Part shown: positions 37,315-46,985 of the stretch, in pieces | Position numbering within the stretch: position 1 is the first letter of the stretch | Layout: the number at the start of each line of letters is the position of its first letter | DNA from: Streptomyces roseochromogenus subsp. oscitans DS 12.976 | GTDB lineage: Bacteria; Actinomycetota; Actinomycetes; Streptomycetales; Streptomycetaceae | DNA: 64,000 nt | Assembly: GCF_000497445.1 (NCBI RefSeq) | Contig: NZ_CM002285.1 | Location: 3,273,272-3,337,271, forward strand | Reading direction: 5' to 3' | Notes under the pieces: generated by a model | Told to the model about the DNA's origin: nothing | The model's input: the letters and a program-made list of their open reading frames with translations, nothing else | Databases searched by the model: none | Position numbers and translations under genes: made by a program

Positions 37315-38078
37315 CCAGCTACGAGGCCCGCTTCAAGGTGTGGCGGGGTGATGTGCGGGGCGGTGGCCTCGAGGACTTCACGGTCGAGGTCCACGACGGC
37401 GAAGTGGTCCTGGACATCGTCCACCGCCTCCAGGCCACCCAGGCGCCCGACCTGGCCGTGCGCTGGAACTGCAAGGCCGGCAAGTGCGGTTCGTGCTCGG
37501 CGGAGATCAACGGCCGCCCGCGCCTGATGTGCATGACCCGTATGTCGGTGTTCACGCGCGAGGAGACGATCACGATCACCCCCCTGCGCGCCTTCCCGGT
37601 GGTCCGCGACCTGGTGACCGACGTCGGCTTCAACTACCAGAAGGCCAGGGAGGTCCCGGCGTTCGTGCCACCCGCCGGGGTCGGTCCCGGCGCGTACCGG
37701 ATGATGCAGGAGGACGTGGACCGCTCGCAGGAGTTCCGCAAGTGCATCGAGTGCTTCCTGTGCCAGGACACCTGCCATGTGGTGCGCGACCACGAGGAGA
37801 ACAAGACGGCGTTCGCGGGCCCGCGTTTCCTGATGCGGATCGCGGAACTGGACATGCACCCCCTGGACGCGGCAGCGGAGTCAGGCCTGGACCGCAAAGG
37901 CACGGCGCAGGACGAACACGGCCTCGGCTACTGCAACATCACCAAGTGCTGCACGGAGGTCTGCCCCGAGGGCATCAAGATCACCGACAATGCCCTGATC
38001 CCCCTGAAGGAGCGCGCGGTGGACCGCAAGTACGACCCGCTGGTGTGGCTGGGCTCGAAGATCAGGAGGCGGCCTTAG
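37311..38078 (+). CDS. sdhB: Succinate dehydrogenase iron-sulfur subunit
   Basis: 255 residues. The N-terminal [2Fe-2S] domain has CKAGKCGSCSAEINGRPRLMC. The C-terminal domain carries CIECFLCQDTC and CCTEVCPEGI for the [4Fe-4S] and [3Fe-4S] clusters. It wires electrons from SdhA to the membrane anchor. GTG 37311 overlaps the sdhA stop, giving translational coupling. Its last 17 bases overlap the convergent small membrane-protein gene. Confidence 0.94.
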   Translation: MTSYEARFKVWRGDVRGGGLEDFTVEVHDGEVVLDIVHRLQATQAPDLAVRWNCKAGKCGSCSAEINGRPRLMCMTRMSVFTREETITITPLRAFPVVRDLVTDVGFNYQKAREVPAFVPPAGVGPGAYRMMQEDVDRSQEFRKCIECFLCQDTCHVVRDHEENKTAFAGPRFLMRIAELDMHPLDAAAESGLDRKGTAQDEHGLGYCNITKCCTEVCPEGIKITDNALIPLKERAVDRKYDPLVWLGSKIRRRP

Positions 38079-38373
38079 TGACAGCGCGGCCGGGGCGCTG
38101 GGCCAGCATCTGCAGGCCCAGCCCGGCCATGAAGCCGAGCCAGCCGAGCCAGGGCAGGGAACCGTACCTCTCCGCGAGCGGGCCCAGGTAGAGGAACACC
38201 GCCCCGCCGACGGCCGCGAGGAGAGAGCCGTAGCCCCACAGCCTGGGGCGCAGCACCCGGGTGCGGAGCCAGGGCACGACCCAGCCGGTCGTGATGCTCG
38301 CGATCCCGGACACCGCGAGCAGGCCGTAGACGACGGCGGCCGCCACCGCCAAGAACATGTGCATGAAGATCAT
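38062..38373 (-). CDS. Small membrane protein, 103 aa, convergent with sdhB
   Basis: Three hydrophobic segments are visible: MFLAVAAAVVYGLLAVSGIA, then YGSLLAAVGGAVFLYLGPLA, then LGWLGFMAGLGLQML. There is a start cluster MIFMHM at 38373. It overlaps the end of sdhB by 17 bases on the opposite strand. The function is unknown. Position beside sdh suggests, but does not show, a respiratory link. Confidence 0.6.
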   Translation of the reverse strand: MIFMHMFLAVAAAVVYGLLAVSGIASITTGWVVPWLRTRVLRPRLWGYGSLLAAVGGAVFLYLGPLAERYGSLPWLGWLGFMAGLGLQMLAQRPGRAVTKAAS

Positions 38374-38466
38374 GATCCCACCAGGGCGAGCGCCCGCGCC
38401 AGGTTGTACTCCGTGATACCGCGCATGGGTTCCGTATGGGGAAGGTCCTCGTCGACTCGGCCCCGC

Positions 38467-39750
38467 TCAGCGAACCCAGTTCTCCCGGTAGGCGCGCCAG
38501 TCGGCCTCCGTCGCCGCGAAGTCGACGTACAGGGCGACGCCGAAGCGGACGCGGTCGGCGTCGGTGCGGGACAGACCGAGGCGGACACCGCGTACGGCGG
38601 CCGGGACGGTCTCCGCGCGGGCCCAGTGGCCGAAACGGTTCTCGTGGTAGAAGGGCAGGCCCATGAGCAGGTCGGTGGTGTCGGGGGTGACCTCCAGGGC
38701 GAGGCTCGTCTGCTGGGCCACGTAACCGCCGTAGAGACTCGGCAGCGGCTGCATGGTGTCGTACGACATGACGGCGATCTGGTCCACACGGCGGGCCACC
38801 TGCCCGAAGAAGGACTGCGACCACCACTTGGGGTGACCGGTGGTCGTGCCCCAGAAGGAGTGGAACGCGGGCAGCGGGTCGATCTGGTGGGCGGCGACCG
38901 AGAGGACGGCGTGCCGGGCGTGGGTGAGGGCGCGCAGGTCGTCGAGGAGGGCGAGGTAGTCGCGGTCGCCGGAGTGCAGCGGCTCCAGGTCGAAGTGCAC
39001 GCCGTCGAAACCGGCGGCGAGGACGCGGCGAGTGGAGACGAGGATCGCGGCACGGGTCCTGGCGCGCTCCAGGTGCAGCCCGTCCGGATCCTCGGTGGCC
39101 AGCTTGTCGCCGAGCCAGGCCTGGACACGGACGCCGGGCGCCGCGCGGTGCAGGGCTGATATCAGCCGGCGGGCCTTCGGGTAGGCGGAGTCGGGGAGCG
39201 TGCCGTCGTGCTCCAGCGGGCCGGAGTGGACGTACAGGTCGCGGATGCCGGTGTCTCTCAGCCGGCGGGCGAGGGCTTGGACGTCCTGGTGCGTCTTGCG
39301 GCCGTCGACCCAGGCATGGCCGAGCCAGAGGGCGTCCTGGTGGCGGGTGATGGTGCCGGGTTTCGGGGTGCCGGTGTAGTTGAGGCGGAGGGCGGTTTCG
39401 GCGGTGAGGAGGGGGAGGAGCAGGAGGGTGAGGGTGGTGAGGGCAAGACGGAGGGGACGACGGGCGCGGTGGGATTGGCTGGCACGGCGAATACGGTTGG
39501 CTTGGCCGGCGCGGCGGATGCCGAGGACTCGGCGGGCACGGCCGATACCGAGGACTTGGCGGGCGCGGCGGATCCGGTGCATGAGGTGTATGAGTGGGCC
39601 AGCCGTCCCGGATCGGGGTCCCCTGCGATCACCGCCCTCATCGCCTGTCCCTCCCCTCTCGCCCCCACCCGCCCCTCCGCCGTCCACTCTGCCCTCGCCC
39701 GGCCCTCCGCCCTCGCCCATACCTCTGCCGTCCGCTCCTCGGGTGTCCAT
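38467..39750 (-). CDS. Membrane-anchored GH18-like glycosidase/chitinase-fold protein
   Basis: 427 residues from ATG 39750; a GTG at 39780 is an alternative. The N-terminal ~95 residues are Gly/Arg-rich, with an RRAR/RRAG-type repeat (RRARQVLGIGRARRVLGIRR). One membrane segment follows (LRLALTTLTLLLLPLLTAET), and then a catalytic-type domain. FDGVHFDLEPL corresponds to the DGxxxDxE signature of glycoside hydrolase family 18, with the last acid in place. VDQIAVMSYDTMQ matches the MxYD strand. It is probably anchored with the domain outside. The substrate is unknown. Confidence 0.72.
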   Translation of the reverse strand: MDTRGADGRGMGEGGGPGEGRVDGGGAGGGERGGTGDEGGDRRGPRSGTAGPLIHLMHRIRRARQVLGIGRARRVLGIRRAGQANRIRRASQSHRARRPLRLALTTLTLLLLPLLTAETALRLNYTGTPKPGTITRHQDALWLGHAWVDGRKTHQDVQALARRLRDTGIRDLYVHSGPLEHDGTLPDSAYPKARRLISALHRAAPGVRVQAWLGDKLATEDPDGLHLERARTRAAILVSTRRVLAAGFDGVHFDLEPLHSGDRDYLALLDDLRALTHARHAVLSVAAHQIDPLPAFHSFWGTTTGHPKWWSQSFFGQVARRVDQIAVMSYDTMQPLPSLYGGYVAQQTSLALEVTPDTTDLLMGLPFYHENRFGHWARAETVPAAVRGVRLGLSRTDADRVRFGVALYVDFAATEADWRAYRENWVR

Positions 39751-39831
39751 TTCTGACCGCCTGCCTGTCTCGTCCCCCACCTGTATCCGTCCCGCTCGCG
39801 AAGGCGCCTACCTGCCCATACGCTCCGAAAT

Positions 39832-41394
39832 GTGACGTCCTCCCTGATTCGGGGCCGGCCCCGGCGCGCCACGGCGCACATATGGGTGCGGGTGGCGCAG
39901 GCCGTGCTGGGTGCCGTGGCCGGGGCCGGGTGGCTGGTGTTGCCGGTGATGACGGTCGCGGCGCGAGATCCGGTTCCGGCGGCGGCCGCGGGCACGGTGG
40001 CGAGTGCCGCCGCGCCGCAGCAGGGCGGGACGTCCACGGCCGACCTCGTGCTGCCGCTCCTCGCGGGGGTGGCGGCCGTGGTGCTGGCCGGATACGGCTA
40101 TCTGCGCCGCACCCGCCGTGCCCGTACCCGCACGACCCCCGGAACCATCTCCGCCGCCCCGCCGACCCCCACCCCGGCCGACTCCGAGCGTCAGGCCCGG
40201 GCGGCGCTGGTCATGGCCGACGACTGCGTACGGACGAGCCGGGAGGAACTCTCCTTCGTCCAGGAGAGGTTCACGAACGACGAGACCGAGCCCTTCGTCC
40301 ATGCCCTGCGGGCCGCCGAGACCGAACTGACGGCTGCGTGCGCGATCTGGCGGCGGTACGAGGAGGGGGTGCCGCAGGACGCCGTCGCGCGACGGCAGGC
40401 GCTGGTCGGCGTGGTCGGCCGGTGCGCGGAGGCGGGGCGCCGGCTGGACGCGGAGGCCGCCGCGCTGGACGCGTTGCGGGAGCTGGAGGGGCCGGGGCTG
40501 GCCGGGGCGCTGGAGACGGCCGAGGGGCGGTTCCGGGCTCTGACGGCACGCACGCTGACCGCCGAGGACACCCTGACCACGCTGCACGACCACTGCACGC
40601 CCGCGGCCACCGCGCCCGTCACCGGGTACGTCGAACAGGCCAAGGACCGCCTGGTGTTCGCCACGGTCCAGCTCAACGAAGCCCGCCAGACGGCCGAGGC
40701 GGGTGCCGGCGACCGGGCAGCCGGGCATCTGCGCGCCGCAGAGGGAGCGGTGGCCCAGGCAGAGGTCCTGGTGACCGGGGTGGAACGACTCGCGGGGGAG
40801 CTGCGGGAGGCGGCGCGACTGGTGCCGGCCGCGCTGACCGGCGCCGAGTCGGTGCTCGCGGCGGCCCGGCACGGGGGTGCGCACAAGCCGCTGACCGACG
40901 GTGAACTACATGCCCGGCTGGCCCACGCGGACGGCGTACTGGCGGCCGTACGGGAGGAACTGACGGCGGGCCCGTACGACCCGCTGGACGCCCTGCGCCG
41001 GATCGCGCGGGCCGTGGAACGGCTGGAGACGGGCCACTTCGGCGCCCCGGCCGCCGCGGCGCTGCTCGTGGCGCGGAGTTCCGTCGCCGGGGCGGACGGG
41101 TTCGTCGCGGCGCACCGGGGCGCCGTGGGGCCGGAGGCACGGGTCCTCCTTGCGGAGGCCGAACGGGAACTGGGCGCGGACCGCGCCGACCGGGCCGACT
41201 CCCTGGCCCGCGAGGCCCGGGACCTGGCCGAACGGGACGTACGAGCCCACGGCAACCCCTACGCCGGCACCGCCGGAACCGAGCCGGGCCTGGCCGGCGC
41301 GGTCCTGGGCGGCGTACTGCTGGCAGAACGCCAGAACGGAGGCCCGCCAACAAGCTTCGGTGGCCCCACGACACGGGCCCGTCATGCCTCTTGA
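39832..41394 (+). CDS. Membrane protein with long helical/coiled-coil C-terminal region
   Basis: 520 residues from GTG 39832. Two N-terminal hydrophobic segments (AQAVLGAVAGAGWLVLPVMT and LVLPLLAGVAAVVLAGYGYL) enclose a short external Ala/Pro loop. About 400 residues of Ala/Glu/Arg-rich helix follow, with regular heptads. This helical part resembles the region after the TPM domain in longer Streptomyces proteins, but the TPM domain itself is absent. It is divergent from the GH18-like gene. Function is unknown. Confidence 0.7.
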   Translation: MTSSLIRGRPRRATAHIWVRVAQAVLGAVAGAGWLVLPVMTVAARDPVPAAAAGTVASAAAPQQGGTSTADLVLPLLAGVAAVVLAGYGYLRRTRRARTRTTPGTISAAPPTPTPADSERQARAALVMADDCVRTSREELSFVQERFTNDETEPFVHALRAAETELTAACAIWRRYEEGVPQDAVARRQALVGVVGRCAEAGRRLDAEAAALDALRELEGPGLAGALETAEGRFRALTARTLTAEDTLTTLHDHCTPAATAPVTGYVEQAKDRLVFATVQLNEARQTAEAGAGDRAAGHLRAAEGAVAQAEVLVTGVERLAGELREAARLVPAALTGAESVLAAARHGGAHKPLTDGELHARLAHADGVLAAVREELTAGPYDPLDALRRIARAVERLETGHFGAPAAAALLVARSSVAGADGFVAAHRGAVGPEARVLLAEAERELGADRADRADSLAREARDLAERDVRAHGNPYAGTAGTEPGLAGAVLGGVLLAERQNGGPPTSFGGPTTRARHAS

Positions 41395-41410
41395 CAAGAT
41401 CTGCTCCATA

Positions 41411-43999
41411 TCAGAACAGGCTGAGCAACGCCTCCGCCGGATCGGTGAGTCCCGTCTCGCCACCCGGCAGCGGCAACTCGAACCACACCGTCTTGCCGCG
41501 AGGCGTCCGGCGGGAGCCCCAGGCCGCGCTGAGCAGGCCGACGAGTTGGAGACCGCGGCCGCCCTCGTCGGTGTCGCGGGCGCGGCGGCGCCTGGGCTGG
41601 ACGAGCCCGGAGTCCCAGACCTCGCAGACCAGGGTGCGGTCCAGGAGGAGTCGCAGGCGGATCTCGCCCTCGCCGTAGCGCAGCGCGTTCGTGACCAGTT
41701 CGCTGACCAGGAGTTCCGTCGTGTCGACCAGAGGCTCCAGGTCCCAGCTCAGGAGTTGTGCCCGGGCGTCCTCGCGGGCCCGGCCCACGCTGCGTGGCTC
41801 GCGTGGGAGCGTCCAGTCGCCGACGGAGTCGGCCGGCAGGCCCTGTACCCGGGCCATGAGCAGCGCGATGTCGTCCTCGCCGTGGTGGGTGTCAAGGGTG
41901 TTGAGGACGTGGTCGCAGACGTCCTCCAGGGGACGGGAGGGGTCCGTGAGGGCGCCCACGAAGGCCTGCAGGCCCTCGTCCAGAGGGTGGTCGCGGGACT
42001 CGACCAGGCCGTCGGTGTAGAGGGCCAGCAACGCGCCCTCGGGGAGTTCCACCTCGACCTCCTCGAAGGGCTCGCCGCCCACGCCCAGCGGCATGCCGGG
42101 CGGCACGTCCAGCATCAGGGCCGGCTCACCGGGCTCGACCAGGACCGGTGGCAGATGACCGGCGTTGGCGAACGTACAGCGTCTGGTGACGGAGTCGTAC
42201 ACCGCGTACACGCAGGTCGCCAGGTAGACCTCGGAGAGGTCGGCGTCCCGGGGCTGGCGGGCCGTGCGCGTGGCCTGCTGGACGCCGCCCGGGGTGCCGA
42301 GGCCGCGCGCGATCTCGTCCAACGCGGAGAGCACCTCGGCCGGTTCGAGATCGAGGAGGGCCAATGTCCGTACCGCCGTGCGGAGTTCACCCATCGCCAC
42401 CGCCGCGCGCAGACCTCGGCCCATCACGTCGCCCACCACCAACGCCGTACGGTGGCCGGGCAGTTCGATGACGTCGAACCAGTCGCCGCCGACCTCGGTC
42501 GCCGCGTTGCCGGGGAGGTAACGGCAGGCGATGTCCAGGCCGGAGGCCTCGGGGGCGCCCGGCGGCAGGAGCGACCGTTGCAGGATCAGGGCGCGTTCGT
42601 GTTCCCGGCGGTACAGGCGAGCGTTGTCGATGCACACGGCCGCGCGTGCGGCAAGCTCCACCGCGAGGTCCCGGTCGCGGTCGCCGAACGGCTCGCTGCC
42701 CTTGGTGCGGGCGAACCGGGCGAGGCCGACGACCGTGTCGTGGGCGACCATCGGAACCGCCAGCGTGGACTGTACGAGGCTCCCGTCCTCCGCCGGGACG
42801 CGTTGCGGGCGGGCGGTGCGCAGGGCGTCCGCGCAGGGTGAGTTGAAGGGGAAGTGGTGGACCGCGCCGACCGCGACGGGGTCGGCGGCGCCGGTGAGGG
42901 GCACGTCCGAGACGGCGCTCGCGAAGGCGACGCGGCGCAGTTCGGCGCTGCCGTCGGCGAGGCCGGGCGGGGTCTCGTCGCCGGTGAGCAGGCCCTGGTA
43001 GAGGTCGACGGTGGCGAGGTCGCAGAAGCCGGGGACGACGACGTCGAGGAGTTCCCGGGCGGTGGTCTCCAGGTCGAGGGAGTTCCCTATGCGGGCGCCG
43101 GCCTCGTTGAGCAGGGCGAGGTTGCGGCGGGCGTTGGCGGCCTCGCGGGCGGCGGCCCGGCGGGCGGTGATGTCGGTGCCGAGCCAGGCGATGCCGATGG
43201 GGCGCCCGGTGCCGCCGTGCACCCGGTAGAGGTTGACGGACCAGTGCCGGCGTTCCTCGGAGCCGGGGACATGGCCCGTGACATGCATGTCGGTGATGGA
43301 CTGGCCGCTCTCCAGCACCCGCCGCAGGGTGGCTGAAACCCGCTCGGCCTCACCGCGCGGCAGATAGTCGTGCACGCCGTTGCCCCGGTGGTCGTCCGGG
43401 CTGCCGCCGAAGATGGAGGCGAACCGCTCGTTGGCCCGACGGACCCTCAGATCGATGTCGATCAGCAGGAATCCGAACGGCGACTGGCCGAAGATGGCCT
43501 GCGAGGCGGCCAGGTCGGTCTCGATGCTGCGCAGGGTACGGACGTCCACGACGATACAGACGGCGGCCTTGTCCCCCTCGGCGGTCCGGGTGGGCATGAC
43601 ATAGACCTCGGCCAGGCCCTCCTCACCGCGCGTGCCGTCGGCCTTGTCCGGCATCCGGAAGGGTACGACCCCGGTCCACTCCCGCCCGTCGAGGATTTCG
43701 GCCATCTTGCGCTGGCCGCGCTCGCGCAGGTCGGGGTCGATGAAGGTCTCTATCGGGTCCATGCCGACGGCGCGTGCGGCGGGGATGCCGAAGAGCTGCT
43801 CGGCGCGCAGGCTCCACTGGTCGACCAGCCCACCGGGGCTGATGGAGAAGGACGCGACCTTGATGTAGTCGTAGATCGAACCGGGCGGACTGCTCTGCCA
43901 CATGGCGTCGCCGGGTGCCGTGGCGGCCTCCGCGGCCTGGTTCCTCGCGCCGTCCGACGGGTCCTCGGACTCCGTGGCCTTCGCTGGTATCTCGCTCAC
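41411..43999 (-). CDS. PAS-PAS-GAF-PP2C(SpoIIE)-HATPase multidomain regulator
   Basis: 862 residues. GTG 43999 was chosen for CTGGAGGGGAC upstream and the loss of family character before it. Order: PAS (about 35-150, ISPGGLVDQWSLRAEQLFG), PAS (155-285, FLLIDIDLRVRRANERF), GAF (300-460), SpoIIE-type PP2C phosphatase (470-700, with VGGDWFDVIEL, VVGDVMGRG and YTDGLVESR), and a C-terminal HATPase (715-845, ELLVSELVTNALRYG and EGGRGLQLVGLLS). Such proteins combine anti-sigma kinase and phosphatase activities and switch sigma-factor partners in response to a sensed signal. Confidence 0.92.
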   Translation of the reverse strand: MSEIPAKATESEDPSDGARNQAAEAATAPGDAMWQSSPPGSIYDYIKVASFSISPGGLVDQWSLRAEQLFGIPAARAVGMDPIETFIDPDLRERGQRKMAEILDGREWTGVVPFRMPDKADGTRGEEGLAEVYVMPTRTAEGDKAAVCIVVDVRTLRSIETDLAASQAIFGQSPFGFLLIDIDLRVRRANERFASIFGGSPDDHRGNGVHDYLPRGEAERVSATLRRVLESGQSITDMHVTGHVPGSEERRHWSVNLYRVHGGTGRPIGIAWLGTDITARRAAAREAANARRNLALLNEAGARIGNSLDLETTARELLDVVVPGFCDLATVDLYQGLLTGDETPPGLADGSAELRRVAFASAVSDVPLTGAADPVAVGAVHHFPFNSPCADALRTARPQRVPAEDGSLVQSTLAVPMVAHDTVVGLARFARTKGSEPFGDRDRDLAVELAARAAVCIDNARLYRREHERALILQRSLLPPGAPEASGLDIACRYLPGNAATEVGGDWFDVIELPGHRTALVVGDVMGRGLRAAVAMGELRTAVRTLALLDLEPAEVLSALDEIARGLGTPGGVQQATRTARQPRDADLSEVYLATCVYAVYDSVTRRCTFANAGHLPPVLVEPGEPALMLDVPPGMPLGVGGEPFEEVEVELPEGALLALYTDGLVESRDHPLDEGLQAFVGALTDPSRPLEDVCDHVLNTLDTHHGEDDIALLMARVQGLPADSVGDWTLPREPRSVGRAREDARAQLLSWDLEPLVDTTELLVSELVTNALRYGEGEIRLRLLLDRTLVCEVWDSGLVQPRRRRARDTDEGGRGLQLVGLLSAAWGSRRTPRGKTVWFELPLPGGETGLTDPAEALLSLF

Positions 44000-44281
44000 G
44001 CGAACCGTCCCCTCCAGCTCACCGCGCCCGGCACCGGTCACCGGAGGCGGCTGCCCGCAGTATCCAGCACTACGACGCCGCACGACACGGTGTTCACGAT
44101 CACAGCTCGGTCCAGATGATTTCAGGACCGTTCCGTGACAACACTTCCACTCTTCTAACCAGGGAACACGCCCTCGAATCACGCACTCCGGAGTCAGCCG
44201 CGCGCCCGGGGCGCACGGTGGACTCACCAACGCCCGCTGTACACCCCCTGCTCCCCAGGTGCTTCCGCGCACGCTCCCGGC

Positions 44282-44713
44282 TCACCCGGGCACGGCCAGT
44301 TCGAACCAGACGGTCTTTCCGCTCACGCCGGGCCGGGTGCCCCAGCGGCGCGAGGAGCCGGCGACCAGTTGCAGACCGCGCCCGCTCTCGTCCTCGTCGC
44401 GGGCGACGCGCTCGCGCGGCGGGTCGGGCAGCGGGTCGGAGACCTCCACCAGCAGGGTGTCGGCCAGCCCGACGGGGCGTACGAGTCGTACGCCGATGGG
44501 GCCGGTGGCGTACCGCAACGAGTTGGTGACCAGCTCACTGACCAGCAACGCGGCGAGGTCGGCGAGGCAGTCGAGGTCCCAGCCGTGCAGTTGCCCGCGG
44601 ACTGCTGCGCGTGCGGTGCGTACGGCGCCCGGTTCCGCGGGAAAGCTCCACTCGGCGCAGTCGCCATCGGTGTCGATCACGCCGATCACTCCCAGGCCAG
44701 CGAGCCCACCCAT
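44282..44713 (-). CDS. HATPase_c anti-sigma-like ATP-binding protein
   Basis: About 143 residues from ATG 44713; a GTG at 44782 would add 23 residues. N-box ALLVSELVTNSLRYA and ATP-lid ESGRGLQLVAGSSRRWG identify the RsbW-like fold. The closing SGKTVWFEL is the same motif as in the HATPase domain of the large neighbour (RGKTVWFEL). It lies upstream of the PAS/GAF/PP2C gene on the same strand with a 280-base gap, so separate promoters are likely. Confidence 0.85.
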   Translation of the reverse strand: MGGLAGLGVIGVIDTDGDCAEWSFPAEPGAVRTARAAVRGQLHGWDLDCLADLAALLVSELVTNSLRYATGPIGVRLVRPVGLADTLLVEVSDPLPDPPRERVARDEDESGRGLQLVAGSSRRWGTRPGVSGKTVWFELAVPG

Positions 44714-44839
44714 GTCCGGTTTCGTGGGGTTAATGGGCACATACCCGATATCCCGGGGGCAGTACCGTGCGGGAGGGCGCACAGTGGCACAAACGGCGTA
44801 CGGGGCGCTCCGCGGGTTTCGCCGCGCGCCGCCGCGCGC

Positions 44840-45382
<543 letters not shown>

Positions 45383-45412
45383 GGGGCGGAGCCTACGGGA
45401 GGGTGCGCGAGG

Positions 45413-45607
45413 TCAGTTGCGGCCGCCGTCCCCGTTCTGGCCGATGCGCTCGACCCAGTAGAGCTGTTTGTGGCCCCGGTCGTCGTCGAGGCTGTCGGCG
45501 ATCTTCTGAGCCTCGGCGCGGGTCGCGTACCGCCCGACGCGGTAGCGATTGCCGTTGTCGTCCTGCCGTATGACGATCCAGGGCAGGGAGACCGTCCCCT
45601 CACTCAT
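45413..45607 (-). CDS. SPOR-domain-like small protein, 64 aa
   Basis: From ATG 45607: PWIVIRQDDNGNRYRVGRY followed by ATRAEAQKIADSLDD is a compact SPOR-like repeat (beta-strand, then helix). The closing YWVERIGQNGD is well conserved in streptomycetes as I recall. SPOR domains bind denuded peptidoglycan, but this one has no signal peptide or membrane segment, so its role is unclear. It precedes the Nudix gene by 30 bases in the same direction. Confidence 0.75.
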   Translation of the reverse strand: MSEGTVSLPWIVIRQDDNGNRYRVGRYATRAEAQKIADSLDDDRGHKQLYWVERIGQNGDGGRN

Positions 45608-46232
45608 GGCCCCCACCGCCCGCGTCGCTCCTTCTCGCATCGCCCCGCCCTCCCCCACGCTCGGCCGGGCTGACCCGAGGGGACCCCCGTCCCGTCCCGG
45701 GCCTCGGTCGCGCCCCGCCTAAGGAAACCGCAATCCGCATATGCCCGAGCGTACGCCCAACCTTTACGCAGCGAATACGCCTTTTCACAAAGAGGTACGC
45801 AACCAGCCAGAACACGGGGGCGCACAGGAGTGAACGCGCCGTCGTGAGCGCCACCGCCCCGAGTCGTAGGCATATCCGAGTGACCCGTGGTCACCTGGGA
45901 AAACGGCTGGATTGCAGCGGCCGGCCGACCCTCGGCGAAGGTCGCGGGACAGGGCGTGCGGGTCAGGGCGCGCCAGGGTGTGCGCTACCTCACCGGGAGG
46001 GGCGCACGCACCGGCGCGAAAGGCTCCGCCGCCACTTCACCGGCAGACTCACCCCTCACCGAGGGGCCCGGACTACCCCTTCGCCGAGGGGCCGGGTACC
46101 CCTGCGCCCTAACGGCCGGCCCCCTTCACAGGCAAGCCCGACCACCACCTCACCGACGGACCCGGCCGCGCGAGGAGCCGCACGCTCCAGACCTGGCCTC
46201 GCGAGAGGAGCCGCACGCTCCAGACCCGGCCG
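45608..46232. other. Gene-poor stretch between SPOR gene and GntR regulator
   Basis: 625 bases. Long open frames here show no domain, no ribosome site and no codon pattern that convinces. The AT-richer part near 45,730-45,830 probably holds the SPOR/Nudix promoter. The rest is GC-rich with short repeats: CACTTCACCGGCA occurs near 46,032 and again at the end of the gntR gene, and there is a tandem pair at 46174-46231. It looks like eroded sequence. Confidence 0.5.
46174..46231. repeat. Tandem repeat with two identical hairpins downstream of gntR
   Basis: GGAGCCGCACGCTCCAGACC plus TGGCC (46174-46198) recurs at 46207-46231 with one change, a period of 33. Each unit holds the perfect hairpin GGAGC-CGCAC-GCTCC. 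The pair begins one base after the gntR stop (on its strand), so it may act as a double terminator. Confidence 0.6.
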
Positions 46233-46985
46233 TCACTTCACCGGCAAGTGGTACGCCACCCGGTACCGATCGGCCGGAATGACCACGTCCGCCGTCTCCA
46301 CCGGCCGCCCGGAGGCGTAGTACGTGCGCTGGACGACCACGACCACATGGCCGGGGACTCCGCCGAGCACATGCAGTTCCTCGGCGAGGCCGGGGCGGGC
46401 GCCGACCTCCTCGGTGACGTTGTCCACGATGACGTCGATGGCGCGCATGCGCTCGACCACACCCATGCCGCCGAGCGGCCCCTCCTCGGGCAGCATCACG
46501 GGAGTACGGCCGGTGACGGCGAGGGGCTCCCATGACGTGGAGAGCATCATCGGCTCGCCGGCCTCCCGGAAGAGGTACTTCGTGCGCATGACCCGGTCGC
46601 CAACGTCGATGGCCAGCCGGTCGGCGATGGCGGCCCCGGCCTCGGCCTGCTCGCTGCTCGACTCCCAGGTGCCGCGCACCGCGGCGTCGGCCTGCTCCTG
46701 CCGGAAGGGCGTGGCACCGCCGGCCGGGCGGTACCCGGAGCGGGCCACGCGCCGGGGCACGGGCCGCTCGCGCACATACGTCCCGGAGCCGGAACGGCCC
46801 TCGACCAGCCCCTCGGCCATCAGCACCTTGCGCGCCTCCAGCGCGACCGTGTCCGAGACGCCGTACTCCTCACGGATGCGGGCCTGGGAGGGCAGCCGGG
46901 TGTGGGGCGGCAGCGAACCGTCGACGATCTTCTTGCGGAGATCACCCGCGACACGCAGGTACGCCGGCTGCTCACCGAAAGTCAC
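46233..46985 (-). CDS. GntR-family (HutC subfamily) transcriptional regulator with UTRA domain
   Basis: 250 residues. The N-terminal winged helix is EQPAYLRVAGDLRKKIVDGS, then LPSQARIREEYGVSDTVALE in part, and GLVEGRSGSGTYV. The UTRA ligand domain spans about 85-245. GTG 46985 was chosen for GGGAG six bases upstream. Upstream GGTTG...CAACC inverted bases near 47001-47030 could be its own operator. The ligand is unknown. No catabolic operon lies next to it. Confidence 0.92.
   Translation of the reverse strand: MTFGEQPAYLRVAGDLRKKIVDGSLPPHTRLPSQARIREEYGVSDTVALEARKVLMAEGLVEGRSGSGTYVRERPVPRRVARSGYRPAGGATPFRQEQADAAVRGTWESSSEQAEAGAAIADRLAIDVGDRVMRTKYLFREAGEPMMLSTSWEPLAVTGRTPVMLPEEGPLGGMGVVERMRAIDVIVDNVTEEVGARPGLAEELHVLGGVPGHVVVVVQRTYYASGRPVETADVVIPADRYRVAYHLPVK

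Noticed and set aside
45600..45854. An 84-codon minus-strand frame with a hydrophobic stretch
   Set aside because: It contains rare codons, lies over the probable promoter of the SPOR gene and ends inside that gene in another frame.
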